From positions 159,879-223,878 of the forward strand of contig NZ_LZQD01000007.1 in the NCBI RefSeq assembly GCF_001858025.1: a stretch of DNA of 64,000 nucleotides. Reading direction: 5' to 3'. Each line of letters starts with the position of its first letter. Within the stretch, counting starts at the first letter, position 1. Shown here piece by piece: positions 1-8,605 of the stretch. The translations under genes and the position numbers were made by a program. This DNA comes from Trichormus sp. NMC-1 (GTDB lineage: Bacteria > Cyanobacteriota > Cyanobacteriia > Cyanobacteriales > Nostocaceae). The notes under the pieces are model-generated. The model was not told the DNA's origin, ran no database searches, and was given only the letters and a program-made list of their open reading frames with translations.

Positions 1-451
1 ACTTGACAATCGCTTCCGGCTGACACCGATAAACAGCTTGATGAATCTGAGGTGGACGGGGTGGGAGATACTGATATACTCCTTGGTTATAACTTAGATT
101 TTGAGACTGCTGTTCAAATCCAACAATCGCTGCCCGAAATTCAGTTCTGAGCATAGCAAATATCTGGGGTTGTTCCTCGCGCAAAGTTTGCAAGGACAAC
201 CCCAACGCCCTGGCTCTGTGTACTGAATCTATAGGCATAGTTGTGGCATGATACACCACAGCATAGACTTGATTGCCAGATTCTTCATCCACAGCACAAA
301 CCCAACTACCAAAAGGTGGCATAGGCGGAAAACTCAAGTCTTCCGGTTCTAAACACTGTGCCAAAAATTCGGTAGTCGCGGTTTCGATCACCTCCCCAAT
401 GTGGTGAGGATGGCGATCGCCTGTAGTAAACTGTGGTAAAGGTAGACGCAT
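1..451 (-). CDS. HAS-barrel domain protein (partial, C-terminus outside window)
   Basis: Minus-strand frame open from an ATG at 449-451 to the window edge, about 150 codons. The product begins MRLPLPQFTTGDRHPHHIGE and continues with beta-rich sequence (PPFGSWVCAVDEESG, YAVVYHATTMPIDS). This resembles the HAS-barrel domain found at the N-terminus of HerA-type ATPases and in stand-alone cyanobacterial proteins. HAS barrels are thought to be protein-protein assembly modules; no catalytic motif is visible in the part present. It lies upstream of a heptamer repeat and of ndhS on the same strand. The family call is from memory of cyanobacterial homologues and the C-terminal part cannot be judged. 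Confidence 0.6.
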   Translation of the reverse strand, partial: MRLPLPQFTTGDRHPHHIGEVIETATTEFLAQCLEPEDLSFPPMPPFGSWVCAVDEESGNQVYAVVYHATTMPIDSVHRARALGLSLQTLREEQPQIFAMLRTEFRAAIVGFEQQSQNLSYNQGVYQYLPPRPPQIHQAVYRCQPEAIVK

Positions 452-533
452 AGTAGTCCTTAGTCATTAGTCCTTAGTCATTAGTCCTTAGTCTTTTACT
501 AATGACTCATGACCACTGACTAATGACTCAATT
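452..533. repeat. Tandem short repeat (TAGTCATTAGTCCT units) between genes
   Basis: The gap between the HAS-barrel gene and ndhS is built mostly from repeated TAGTCATTAGTCCT / TAGTCCT units, followed by degenerate inverted forms (ACTAATGACTCA). This matches the heptameric short tandemly repeated repetitive (STRR) sequences typical of heterocystous cyanobacteria. No coding potential is seen. Confidence 0.75.
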
Positions 534-534
534 A

Positions 535-729
535 TTATTTTCCTTTTTTCTTGGCTGTAGTGTCTACAGGTTCTAATTCTGGCAAGCGAAAGGTAATTAA
601 TTTATCCCAATTACCACCTTCAAAAAGTACAGCTACCTTGCCATCACTGACTCGTTGCACAAGTCCTTCATAGCGATAATAGGTGTCTGCGGGATTTTTG
701 ACGCGAACAGTTGCTCCTGGCAGAATCAT
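535..729 (-). CDS. ndhS: NAD(P)H-quinone oxidoreductase subunit S
   Basis: A 64-residue protein starting [20 protein letters not shown], with [20 protein letters not shown] and a lysine-rich tail (TAKKKGK). It matches the SH3-like core of cyanobacterial NdhS (Synechocystis Ssl0352 type), the peripheral NDH-1 subunit that helps dock ferredoxin for cyclic electron flow. Length fits the short cyanobacterial form, which lacks the chloroplast CRR31 transit extension. It would act on the cytoplasmic face of thylakoid NDH-1. It appears to be a single gene, with repeats on one side and a repeat-filled gap on the other. Confidence 0.85.
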   Translation of the reverse strand: MILPGATVRVKNPADTYYRYEGLVQRVSDGKVAVLFEGGNWDKLITFRLPELEPVDTTAKKKGK

Positions 730-1079
730 GTTTTTACCCTCGGTTTATTCTCTGTTAACACCTTAATATTAGTTGTTTGTTAGTTGTCAGAGGGAGGCTT
801 TCTTGCTGGGGGCTTTCTTGCTGGGTGCTGGACGAAGAAAGATACAGGACTTACGCAAAATTTCTCTAAACCCTTTTTCCTTCTCTTCGAGACGCTACGC
901 GTTAGCGGAGCTTTCGCTTTAGCGATACGCGCTCTTTGCTACGCAACGCTACCGCGAACGCGTCTTTGCGGTTCATTTTTTCTTTACTTTTGCGTAAGTC
1001 CTAAGATAAATACTCTCCCCATTTTGAGCGTCCCCGCGTCCCCGCGTCTCCCCATCTCCCCAGTCACCTGTCACCTAAT
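730..1079. repeat. Repeat-filled intergenic region between ndhS and rodA
   Basis: About 350 bp without a credible gene. From roughly 888 to 965 it holds a run of GCTACGC/TTAGCG-type words (GAGACGCTACGCGTTAGCGG, then a similar block near 930-965) typical of Nostocales interspersed palindromic repeats. From 1030 to 1068 there are pyrimidine-rich CCCCGCGTCCCCGCGTCTCC units. A duplicated GCTTTCTTGCTGGG occurs near 797-825. The 99-codon plus-strand frame across it is made of these repeats and is not a gene. Confidence 0.7.
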
Positions 1080-2393
1080 TTAATAATATTTTTGACGTTG
1101 GCGGAAATTGGCTACAGATTCTACTATTCCTAAAGCGATGAAGTTGGTCAACATCGCAGAACGACCATAACTCATCCAAGGTAAGGGTATACCAGCTACA
1201 GGTGCTAAACCAACGGTCATACCTACATTAACAATTAGTTGAAAGATAATCATGGATAAAACACCAATAGCCAACAGAGAGCCGAAATTATCTTTGGCGG
1301 TTTGAGCTATGTGTAGTATACGGAAACAGATCAAGCAAAAGACAAATAATACTATTAAACAACCAACAAAACCAAATTCTTCACCAACGGCAGAGAAAAT
1401 AAAATCTGTGTGCTGCTCTGGTACAAAATTGAGTTGAGTCATCGGACCTCTAAACAAACCCTGTCCCCAGATTTCTCCTGCACCAATAGCAATACGAGAT
1501 TGAATTAAGTGATAACCCGCACCAAGGGGATCATGTTCAGGATTGATAAATACACTCAACCTATCTTTTTGATATTCTTTTAATACATGATTCCAAGCAA
1601 AAACACCTAATTCACCCCCCAACATATTGAGAGTAAAAGCAGCAAGCGCACCAAGATTAAATCTCCGCCAGGGTAAAGTCTGCCATCCCACAATCCCCAT
1701 AGCACCTGCCCAAAATAAACCCAAGGGACTAAAAATGAGTTCTTTGAACAAAACTATCGGTTCTGATAAGGGCCAGGATATACTGAAGAGAATGGCGGAT
1801 ATCACAGGGGAAATCATCAGAATCAACCAACCAGGGTTGGCATTTGCCCAATACAGCATTCCCAAAACTATCGCCGCAAATACGAGTGAAGTAGCTAAAT
1901 CTGGCTGTAAAAATATCAATCCCCAAGGAACAGCTGTAATTGCCAAAACACGGAAAACACTATCTAAAGAGGAAGCAGTACGCCTGTGTAACAAAGCTGC
2001 GAGGGTGATAATTACGCCTACTTTGGCAAATTCTGAAGGTTGAACATTGAAGCCCGCAATACTAATCCATCGCTGTGCGCCTTTGGCACTTGTACCAGCC
2101 ACCATGACCACAATCAAGCTGAAATTAGTCAGAGCGTAAGTTATCCAATGCCACTGAATCAGGTTTTCGTAGCGGCAACGAGCTAAAAACAGAGCAATAA
2201 TTGATCCAATACCAGCTACAAGCCAATGCCACCACCAGTCAATAACTGACTCATTGAGTTCTGTACTCAGGATCATGAGTCCGCCAAACATACTGGCAGC
2301 AATAACTAAACACAATAATAGCCAATCTATTTGCTGCCAGGGCTTAAACCAATATTGCCAGCGGATTTTGGGGAGCGAAGGTTTTAACAACAT
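1080..2393 (-). CDS. rodA: Rod shape-determining protein RodA (SEDS peptidoglycan glycosyltransferase)
   Basis: A 437-residue polytopic membrane protein with about ten hydrophobic segments beginning near residue 22 (DWLLLCLVIAASMFGG). SEDS-family landmarks are present: GAQRWISI and QPSEFAK near residues 105-125, and PEQHTDFIFSAVGEEFGF near 325-342 with the aspartate of the catalytic loop. The PWMSYGRSAM segment near the C-terminus also fits. SEDS proteins polymerise lipid II glycan strands with a class B PBP; RodA serves lateral wall growth. Downstream of mrp on the same strand with about 114 bp between, possibly co-transcribed. FtsW is the alternative, but lack of long extensions and overall motifs favour RodA. 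Confidence 0.85.
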   Translation of the reverse strand: MLLKPSLPKIRWQYWFKPWQQIDWLLLCLVIAASMFGGLMILSTELNESVIDWWWHWLVAGIGSIIALFLARCRYENLIQWHWITYALTNFSLIVVMVAGTSAKGAQRWISIAGFNVQPSEFAKVGVIITLAALLHRRTASSLDSVFRVLAITAVPWGLIFLQPDLATSLVFAAIVLGMLYWANANPGWLILMISPVISAILFSISWPLSEPIVLFKELIFSPLGLFWAGAMGIVGWQTLPWRRFNLGALAAFTLNMLGGELGVFAWNHVLKEYQKDRLSVFINPEHDPLGAGYHLIQSRIAIGAGEIWGQGLFRGPMTQLNFVPEQHTDFIFSAVGEEFGFVGCLIVLFVFCLICFRILHIAQTAKDNFGSLLAIGVLSMIIFQLIVNVGMTVGLAPVAGIPLPWMSYGRSAMLTNFIALGIVESVANFRQRQKYY

Positions 2394-2507
2394 TGTGCGA
2401 GGAGGAACTTGAGCGTTAGATAGGGATTGAGGACGCGGAGATAGGGAGATGGGGAGACGCGGGGACGAGAAAAGTAAGAATTACCTGCCTTCCTTATGCC
2501 TTCTGCC

Positions 2508-3578
2508 TTATGTTAGAGCAGCGACTGATACTTTACCGGCGATAGTTAAAGCGATCGCTTTCAGGGCAATAGCCGAAGCTGAATTTGGTTCAGCAACAAC
2601 TATTGGCACACCATTATCACCGCCAATTCTGGTAGAAATTTCTAAAGGTACACATCCCAACAGTGGTACTCCTAATTCTGCGGCAGTTTTTGAGCCACCT
2701 CCGGAACCGAAAATATCATATTGTTTATCTGGTTGATCTGGGGGAATAAAATAGCTCATATTTTCCACAATTCCCAATACCGGGATATTCAACTGCTGGA
2801 ACATCCGCAACCCTTTCCGCGAATCCAACAGCGCTACTGTTTGCGGTGTAGTCACAATCACTGCCCCAGCTATCGGTACTGCTTGGGTTAAAGTTAACTG
2901 AGCATCTCCAGTTCCTGGTGGCATATCCACAATTAAATAGTCCAGTTCTCCCCATTCCACCTGATAGAGAAATTGGCGAATTATGCCATTCAGCATTGGT
3001 CCACGCCAAATAACTGGCTGATCTCGGTCTATTAAAAAGCCCATTGAGACTAATTTGACACCATGATTAAAAGCAGGTTCCAGGATGTCACCTGTTTCTG
3101 TGGAGCGAACAGCAATTTTGGCATCAGCCAACCCCAGCATCGTGGGGTCATTAGGCCCGTAAATATCAGCATCTAACAAGCCGACTTTGGCTCCTGTTTG
3201 TGCTAGAGCCACTGCGACATTTACCGCCACTGTACTTTTACCAACGCCGCCTTTACCGCTAGAAACAGCAATAATATTTTTTACGCCCGGAACACCATTA
3301 CGGTCAGGTAAGCTTTTTTGCTGTGGTGTTTCTGCTGTCACTTCTACACTGATATCTGTCACACCTGGGAGCTTGTGTACCGCTTTTTTACAATCTTCAA
3401 CAATAAATTCCCGTAAGGGACAGGCAGGAGTTGTCAATACCAAAGTAAAGCTAACCTTGCCAGCGTCAATTTTGACGTTGCGAATCATATTCAGTTCTAC
3501 CAGGCTTTTGCGAAGCTCTGGATCTTCAACTGGTCGCAAGACTTCTAGGACTGAGTGAGAATCTAAAACATCATACAT
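2508..3578 (-). CDS. mrp: Mrp/ApbC-family P-loop Fe-S cluster carrier
   Basis: A 356-residue protein with an N-terminal MIP18/DUF59-like domain (residues about 5-85, including TTPACPLREF) and a MinD/Mrp NTPase domain. The deviant Walker A SSGKGGVGKST lies near residues 106-116, followed by LLDADIYGPNDPTMLG and the switch motif YLIVDMPPGTGDAQL. Family members bind and transfer 4Fe-4S clusters. The loop after IVENMSYF lacks the CxxC pair seen in E. coli Mrp, as also described for plant HCF101-like members, so cluster binding may use other cysteines. Start ATG at 3576-3578. It precedes rodA on the same strand. Confidence 0.88.
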   Translation of the reverse strand: MYDVLDSHSVLEVLRPVEDPELRKSLVELNMIRNVKIDAGKVSFTLVLTTPACPLREFIVEDCKKAVHKLPGVTDISVEVTAETPQQKSLPDRNGVPGVKNIIAVSSGKGGVGKSTVAVNVAVALAQTGAKVGLLDADIYGPNDPTMLGLADAKIAVRSTETGDILEPAFNHGVKLVSMGFLIDRDQPVIWRGPMLNGIIRQFLYQVEWGELDYLIVDMPPGTGDAQLTLTQAVPIAGAVIVTTPQTVALLDSRKGLRMFQQLNIPVLGIVENMSYFIPPDQPDKQYDIFGSGGGSKTAAELGVPLLGCVPLEISTRIGGDNGVPIVVAEPNSASAIALKAIALTIAGKVSVAALT

Positions 3579-3724
3579 AGCGTGTATACCCTTGCGCCTT
3601 AATAAAATTTAAAAAATTGTCATTTTTACCTACTTGCATCTTAACTTTCTTGGGGCAGTTATCAGTTATCAGTTATTACAAGGCTTTTAACGCTTAACAG
3701 ACAACTGACCCATTTCTCCAGTCC

Positions 3725-4258
3725 CTAAAAATCCAAACACCCACCATTCAAGGATTTTTTCTTTCCTGAAACTGCTTGTAATGCTGCCTTTTCTACAGCT
3801 TCCACCAAGGAACGTGCTACCCGATCTGCATAAGGACGAGAGAACGACCAAATTAGAGGTGATAACCAACCGCGTAATGTCACAGAATAAGATAAATAAC
3901 TACCACAAACAGTTGACTCAACTTGGTATGTCACCCGTTCCTCAATTCCCGGAATTGCCAAAATGCGGATACTCAGCATTTTTTTGGGATTGACGCATTC
4001 TACAAAAATCTGGATGGGAATCGGCGAAAAGCGTGTGAAAGCCTGGAAAATCAATCCAGGTTTGGGTACTAGTCCTAAGGGTACATTTGTACTTTTGAGT
4101 AGTGGATGCCAAGAAACATCTGTGAAGTCAACCACTTGTTGCCACAGTTCATCTACAGAAGCAGAACTGATCTCTCGATAGGTCCGCACCAGAGCAGCGC
4201 AAAATCGAAGACGTTTGCGGTGGCTGAATTTTGACAACCAACTTTGCACTTTTCTCAT
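3725..4258 (-). CDS. SRPBCC-family (START/cyclase-like) protein
   Basis: A 177-residue protein whose central part (VDELWQQVVDFTDVSWHPLL, then FSPIPIQIFVECVNPKKMLS and ERVTYQVESTVCGSYLSYSV) has the length and alternating beta pattern of the SRPBCC hydrophobic-pocket fold, with a long C-terminal helix (ADRVARSLVEAVEKAALQAV). The N-terminus is basic (SKFSHRKRLRF). Ligand and function are unknown. It stands alone between mrp and the hemF promoter region. The fold call rests on pattern resemblance to cyanobacterial SRPBCC proteins. Confidence 0.6.
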   Translation of the reverse strand: MRKVQSWLSKFSHRKRLRFCAALVRTYREISSASVDELWQQVVDFTDVSWHPLLKSTNVPLGLVPKPGLIFQAFTRFSPIPIQIFVECVNPKKMLSIRILAIPGIEERVTYQVESTVCGSYLSYSVTLRGWLSPLIWSFSRPYADRVARSLVEAVEKAALQAVSGKKKSLNGGCLDF

Positions 4259-4634
4259 CCTCCTCTAGGAGCAAACCTACACAGTATCTACTAACTTTGG
4301 CATTTTAGGCAGTAGCTCTTTGCTTCAGCCTTTCATCTATTTGCCACAGATGTCATCCAACAAACAAACTACTTTGTAGACTAATTGGTCAGAGTCTGGT
4401 ATTCGTACCAGAATGTTCCAAGCAAAAAGTCGAAAAAAAACTTGGTTAATATACAAGCCTATACGCATTTGAGGGACAATAGCTCTAGTCATGCCCATCA
4501 ATGGTGCAAATGCTTGATAACTAAGAAAAAGCAGTTTTGGCATTCTTGAGCTTTGGTGGCTCTGATTGCCGACAAATTTTGAAAATGAAAATTTGTAGCT
4601 TTCACAGAAATTGTAATTTTAGGTTCGGGAATCT
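4259..4634. other. Intergenic region upstream of hemF
   Basis: About 376 bp between two divergently transcribed genes. A 68-codon minus-strand frame at 4337-4543 has no recognisable domain, no clear ribosome-binding site and odd composition, so it is not called. The segment should contain the hemF promoter and that of the SRPBCC gene. No interspersed repeat or riboswitch-like structure was recognised. Confidence 0.5.
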
Positions 4635-5681
4635 ATGTTGACCAACTCACAAACACCCACTCTAGCAGCAGAATCATCCCAGTTTCTTCCAGCATCTGAC
4701 GCTCAGGCTAGAGTCAGTCAGTTTATGCAAAATTTACAAGCCGAAATTACTCAAGGTTTAGAGGAACTGGATGGTGTTGGTAAGTTTCAAGAAGACAGTT
4801 GGCAGCGTCCAGAAGGGGGTGGGGGGCGATCGCGTGTACTGCGTGATGGGGCTATCTTTGAACAAGCTGGTGTAAATTTTTCTGAAGTTTGGGGTTCCCA
4901 TCTGCCACCGTCGATTTTAGCCCAACGTCCCGAAGCAGAAGGACACGGCTTTTATGCCACAGGAACTTCACTGGTGTTACATCCCCGTAATCCTTACGTA
5001 CCCACAGTCCATTTAAATTACCGCTATTTTGAAGCAGGCCCAGTCTGGTGGTTTGGTGGTGGCGCTGATTTGACACCTTATTACCCTTTTGCTGAAGATG
5101 CAGCCCATTTCCATCAAACTCTCAAACAAGCTTGCGATCAACATCACCCAGAATATTACCCGGTATTTAAGCGTTGGTGTGATGAATATTTCTATCTCAA
5201 ACATCGGGATGAAACACGCGGTGTGGGCGGTTTGTTTTTGGATTACCAAGATGGGCAAGGGACTATATATCGCGGACCCGACCCCAATGGAGCAGCGGCT
5301 ATTTATAGTAACGAGGTAGGAAAACTACCACCACGCACTTGGGAAGAGTTGTTTGCATTGGTGCAAGACTGTGGTGGAGCCTTTTTACCAGCCTATGTAC
5401 CAATTGTGCAAAGACGACATGGGATAGAATATAGCGATCGCCAACGGAATTTTCAACTATACCGTCGCGGCAGATATGTAGAATTTAACTTGGTTTACGA
5501 CCGGGGGACAATCTTTGGACTCCAAACCAACGGACGCACAGAATCCATTCTCATGTCCCTACCACCTTTAGTGCGTTGGGAATACGGCTACAAACCAGAA
5601 CCCAATACGCCCGAAGCTGAGTTGTATGAAACTTTTCTTAAGCCTCAAGATTGGATCAACTGGACACCAAGTCATACTTAA
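4635..5681 (+). CDS. hemF: Oxygen-dependent coproporphyrinogen III oxidase
   Basis: A 348-residue protein with classic HemF signatures: [12 protein letters not shown] near residue 61, [18 protein letters not shown] near 117, [13 protein letters not shown] near 138-150, and [20 protein letters not shown] with [20 protein letters not shown] toward the C-terminus. The enzyme converts coproporphyrinogen III to protoporphyrinogen IX with O2, in heme and chlorophyll synthesis, as a soluble homodimer. Full length for the family. ATG at 4635 is preceded by AGGTTCGGGA. Transcribed alone. Confidence 0.95.
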   Translation: MLTNSQTPTLAAESSQFLPASDAQARVSQFMQNLQAEITQGLEELDGVGKFQEDSWQRPEGGGGRSRVLRDGAIFEQAGVNFSEVWGSHLPPSILAQRPEAEGHGFYATGTSLVLHPRNPYVPTVHLNYRYFEAGPVWWFGGGADLTPYYPFAEDAAHFHQTLKQACDQHHPEYYPVFKRWCDEYFYLKHRDETRGVGGLFLDYQDGQGTIYRGPDPNGAAAIYSNEVGKLPPRTWEELFALVQDCGGAFLPAYVPIVQRRHGIEYSDRQRNFQLYRRGRYVEFNLVYDRGTIFGLQTNGRTESILMSLPPLVRWEYGYKPEPNTPEAELYETFLKPQDWINWTPSHT

Positions 5682-5934
5682 TGTATGTGCGTTAAACTAC
5701 TAAATACAGGCATTTGACAAAAATGTCGTATTTTTTAGTTGTAGCTTGCTCATCTCCAATTTCATCTGAGGATGCTCCTGTGTCTGGTGAGCCAACTAAC
5801 TTACTAAAAATCTAAGAACTATCCCAATGAAGGTGAAATTTAAAGATGATAAGAACAGCAAGTTTTTTGGCTCACTAATTTTAAGTCTATATACAAAAGT
5901 AGTTGATCTTCAGCCCATATCACGGAGAGGTACA

Positions 5935-6414
5935 GTGAATATAGACCAAAAAGCCTATACAATCCAAGACGGCAGTACTGTAATTGTCTTGAAACCTACA
6001 GATCGCCTAGACATCACAACGGCTTGGCAATTCCGCCTGAAATTACAGGAATGTATTTCCAAACTCAGTCGTCATGTAGTTGTGAACCTGGCACAAGTAG
6101 ATTTTATTGATAGTTCTGGTCTCACTTCTTTGGTCGCTGGGATGCGTGATGCTGATAAAGTGAAGGGCAGTTTCCGCATTTGCAATGTCCACCCAGAGGC
6201 CAAACTTGTTTTTGAGGTGACAATGATGGATACAGTTTTTGAAATCTTTGAAACTGAAGAAGAAGCTTTAGAAACCCTATTCCCCAGCTTAGTCAGCAAC
6301 GATGATCATCTTTTCGAGCCGGGATATCAAAATACTCACCAGACAAGCCCCACATCAAGTTTAAATCCTTCATCTGCTTACTTTGTCCAATCATTAGCTG
6401 ATGAATCAACGTGA
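5935..6414 (+). CDS. STAS-domain anti-sigma factor antagonist
   Basis: A GTG start at 5935 is chosen because GGAGAGG lies 4 nt upstream and the product (MNIDQKAYTIQDGSTVIVL) then aligns with the start of a STAS domain. An in-frame upstream ATG at 5827 would add 36 unrelated residues. The domain spans about residues 5-115 with the phosphorylatable serine motif DFIDSSGLTSLVAGM. Such proteins bind anti-sigma or serine-kinase partners when dephosphorylated. A Ser/Pro/Thr-rich tail of about 40 residues follows. No kinase or phosphatase partner is adjacent, so the regulated system is unknown. Confidence 0.8.
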   Translation: MNIDQKAYTIQDGSTVIVLKPTDRLDITTAWQFRLKLQECISKLSRHVVVNLAQVDFIDSSGLTSLVAGMRDADKVKGSFRICNVHPEAKLVFEVTMMDTVFEIFETEEEALETLFPSLVSNDDHLFEPGYQNTHQTSPTSSLNPSSAYFVQSLADEST

Positions 6415-6476
6415 CGAAGAAGACGCTCTGACGTTGAGAGTTTCTATTCAATTAATCTTCGTGTAGCGTTGACACT

Positions 6477-6497
6477 CCCCTGCCTAAAGGCGAGGGG
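6477..6497 (-). repeat. IS200/IS605-type right-end hairpin
   Basis: The sequence CCCC-TGCC-TAAA-GGCGA-GGGG forms a short hairpin overlapping the stop codon of the tnpB remnant. This position and shape match the right end of IS605/IS1341-type elements, where the hairpin also forms the 3' part of the TnpB guide (omega) RNA. No matching left end was found. Confidence 0.6.
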
Positions 6498-6966
6498 ATT
6501 CTACATTCATAGACTCGCCATTAGACGACAGGTTTACACCAATCGCCCAAGAGGGCAAATCTCCTGTAGCGTAAGTTCCCGAATGTCCTGCGGTACTTAA
6601 TGCTAATTTCAGAATATTGATACTGGCATTTATATCTCTATCTTCTACAAACCCACAATGATGACAAACATGGGTTCTAGTTGATAAAGATTTTTGTACT
6701 TTTTGACCACAATTAGAGCAATTCTGAGAAGTATTATGCGGAGGAACTGCAACAGTTACCTTTCCATACTTATATCCAAGATATTCTAACCATTGCCTAA
6801 AAGTAGACCATCCAGCATCAGAAATTGATTTAGCTAAATGTCGGTTTTTTACCATGCCTTTAACATTTAAGTCTTCATAGGCTACCAAATCGTTAGATTG
6901 GATCACGGAATATGCTAATCTCTTGCAATATTCTTTTCGCTGCCTACTTACCCTTAAATGTTCCAT
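6484..6966 (-). pseudogene. tnpB: Truncated TnpB (IS200/IS605 family RNA-guided nuclease), C-terminal part
   Basis: The reading frame encodes only the C-terminal half of TnpB. It has the conserved RuvC-II glutamate (LVAYEDLNVKGMV), the four-cysteine zinc finger (CSNCGQKV ... CHHCGF) and the RuvC-III motif DRDINASINILK. The N-terminal domain and RuvC-I aspartate are missing: homology stops near HLRVSRQRK, and the upstream 27 codons in the same frame (to 7047) are unrelated. The nuclease should be inactive. No tnpA is nearby. The element sits about 90 bp from the start of thf1, so the truncation may have involved that promoter region. Confidence 0.85.
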
Positions 6967-7137
6967 ATTCTGCCTCATCCCCAGAAATAAAAATGATGGT
7001 GACAGAAAAAACTGTAAAGCTGATGCAGTAAGTCTTTGAGAACCCAAAATCTAAAATCCAAAATCCAAAATAGGATAACTTGGCAAAGAAGCCTTTAAGC
7101 TAGAAAATAAGAACACGTCGCCCTTAACATTTTCTCT

Positions 7138-7845
7138 GTGAATAACGTCCGTACTGTCTCTGATACAAAGCGAACTTTCTACAGTCTTCATACCCGTCCA
7201 ATCAACACTATTTACCGCCGGGTAGTGGAAGAGTTGATGGTAGAAATGCATCTGCTGTCGGTCAATGTCGATTTTAGCTACAATTCAATTTATGCCTTGG
7301 GCTTCGTCACATCTTTTGACCGCTTCATGCAAGGCTATCAACCCGAACGGGATCAAGAAGCGATTTTTAATGCTTTATCTCAGTCTGTAGAGCAAGATCC
7401 ACAACTTTATCGACAGGATGCAGCAAGATTGCAAGCTGTCGCTCAAAGTTTGCCAGCTAAGGACTTAATTGCTTGGTTGAGTCAAACCACTCACTTGGAT
7501 GTAGATGGCGATTTGCAAGCACAACTGCAAGCGATCGCTCAAAATCCTAATTTTAAATACAGTCGCTTGTTTGCTATTGGTTTATTCTCATTGTTGGAAC
7601 TAGCAGATCCCGAACTAGTCAAAGATGACAAGCAACGCAATGAGGCACTAAAAGCGATCGCTAATGGTTTGCATTTATCAGAAGATAAACTTAGCAAAGA
7701 TTTAGAATTATACCGCTCTAACCTAGACAAGATGGCACAAGCACTGATAGTGATGGCAGATATACTCACCGCTGATCGGAAAAAACGCGATCAACGTCAA
7801 CAAAAATCTACCATCCCAGTTGCCCCTCCTAGTAACAACGAATAA
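7138..7845 (+). CDS. thf1: Thylakoid formation / photosystem II biogenesis protein Thf1 (Psb29)
   Basis: A 235-residue protein beginning at GTG with NNVRTVSDTKRTF and VVEELMVEMHLLSVNVDF, the highly conserved N-terminus of cyanobacterial Thf1/Psb29. GFVTSFDRFMQGYQPERDQE follows. The C-terminal half is helical and charged (LSKDLELYRSNLDKMAQALI) with a short disordered tail. Thf1 interacts with FtsH proteases and supports photosystem II repair and thylakoid maintenance. GTG is preferred because homologues start at this point and no in-frame ATG lies upstream. The promoter region abuts the tnpB remnant. Confidence 0.92.
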   Translation: MNNVRTVSDTKRTFYSLHTRPINTIYRRVVEELMVEMHLLSVNVDFSYNSIYALGFVTSFDRFMQGYQPERDQEAIFNALSQSVEQDPQLYRQDAARLQAVAQSLPAKDLIAWLSQTTHLDVDGDLQAQLQAIAQNPNFKYSRLFAIGLFSLLELADPELVKDDKQRNEALKAIANGLHLSEDKLSKDLELYRSNLDKMAQALIVMADILTADRKKRDQRQQKSTIPVAPPSNNE

Positions 7846-7995
7846 TTTATAATTCATAATTCGTAATTCGTAATTCGTAATTAAAGGTTGCAGATCATAA
7901 AATAGTCAATGCAAAGCAACCTTGTTTACAACTAAGAAAATTTACCATGTAGTAAATTCTAAATTACGAATTAGCAATTACGAATTACGAATTAT
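7846..7995. repeat. STRR heptamer repeats (AATTCGT / ACGAATT) flanking thf1
   Basis: Near 7848-7882 a run of TAATTCG/TAATTCA units occurs, and near 7961-7995 the inverted form (ATTACGA units) reappears, so the 150-bp gap is bounded by opposed heptamer arrays that could pair. Similar arrays occur at 38562-38612. No gene is present. Confidence 0.75.
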
Positions 7996-8358
7996 TTACA
8001 CACCCAGTAATTTGTAAAGTACGCTGTTAATAACAGTCAGAGCAAAAGCTCCTAAAACAGCACTCCAAACACCATAACGTAAGCGAAAACCCTCCACTAA
8101 CCATGCAGCAATACTAAAACAAGCCACAGCAATCATGAATGTGAAGATACCAGATAATAAGTCAAATGTGGCAAAATTTGGGATAATGAATACAGCACCT
8201 AGAATTGGTCTGACTAATGCTGTAATAATACCAAGAATTGCAGCGGAAAAGACGGCTTTCCCTGGAGTATCAATTTCAACCCCAAAAGGCAATTTGCTAA
8301 TAATCCACAAGCTGATAGAAGTGACTATCCAAACAATTAACAGTGTCACAATATTCAT
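7996..8358 (-). CDS. Phage holin family IV-like small membrane protein
   Basis: A 120-residue protein with four predicted membrane segments: residues about 3-23 (VTLLIVWIVTSISLWIISKL), 35-55, 65-88 and 95-118. This matches the 'Mycobacterial 4 TMS phage holin' family that is widespread in cyanobacterial chromosomes without any phage context. The residue pattern TPGKAVFSAAILGIITALVRP is typical. Its function in cyanobacteria is not established. No lysis genes or phage genes are nearby, so a lytic role is not supported. Confidence 0.75.
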   Translation of the reverse strand: MNIVTLLIVWIVTSISLWIISKLPFGVEIDTPGKAVFSAAILGIITALVRPILGAVFIIPNFATFDLLSGIFTFMIAVACFSIAAWLVEGFRLRYGVWSAVLGAFALTVINSVLYKLLGV

Positions 8359-8532
8359 TGCCGCAACCCTTGAAACGTAAATGGTGATGGCGATAAATTA
8401 CTTGGTTTATTGATAGAAAAATCTTTGTAGCTTAACCAATTATTTATAAATTAGCAGCAGTTCTTATTCCAACTGGATTTTATTTTAGATATCTTTAGGT
8501 TTATCCAATTTTTCTTGATATTTCTAAAAAAT

Positions 8533-8578
8533 AAAATTCCCCCTAGCCCATACTATTAAACAGGGTTTGGGGGATTTT
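8533..8578 (-). terminator. Probable rho-independent terminator of exbB-exbD
   Basis: An inverted repeat with arms AAAATTCCCCCTAGCCC and GGGTTTGGGGGATTTT around a 13-nt loop lies 28 bp past the exbD stop codon. The A/T-rich ends make it usable in either direction, but on the minus strand it directly follows exbBD. Confidence 0.65.
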
Positions 8579-8605
8579 CACATACAAACGTTTACAGAAA
8601 TTGTG

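Noticed and set aside
784-1083. 99-codon plus-strand frame after ndhS
   Set aside because: Composed of interspersed-repeat words and pyrimidine-rich tracts; no ribosome-binding site or domain.
1627-2043. 138-codon plus-strand frame antisense to rodA
   Set aside because: Shadow of a membrane-protein gene with strong SEDS motifs on the other strand.
4337-4543. 68-codon minus-strand frame upstream of hemF
   Set aside because: No recognised motif, no ribosome-binding site, lies in the likely promoter region of hemF.
5722-5814. 30-codon frame (start MSYFLVVAC) after hemF as a small lipoprotein
   Set aside because: No ribosome-binding site and no basic signal-peptide start; probably chance.
5827-5934. 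N-terminal extension of the STAS gene from ATG 5827
   Set aside because: A GTG at 5935 has a much better ribosome-binding site and starts at the domain edge.
7848-7995. Possible CRISPR array at the heptamer repeats
   Set aside because: Repeat units are 7 bp and contiguous without unique spacers, so they are STRR sequences.
7996-8358. Holin-like protein as evidence of a prophage
   Set aside because: No other phage genes nearby; the family is common in cyanobacterial chromosomes.
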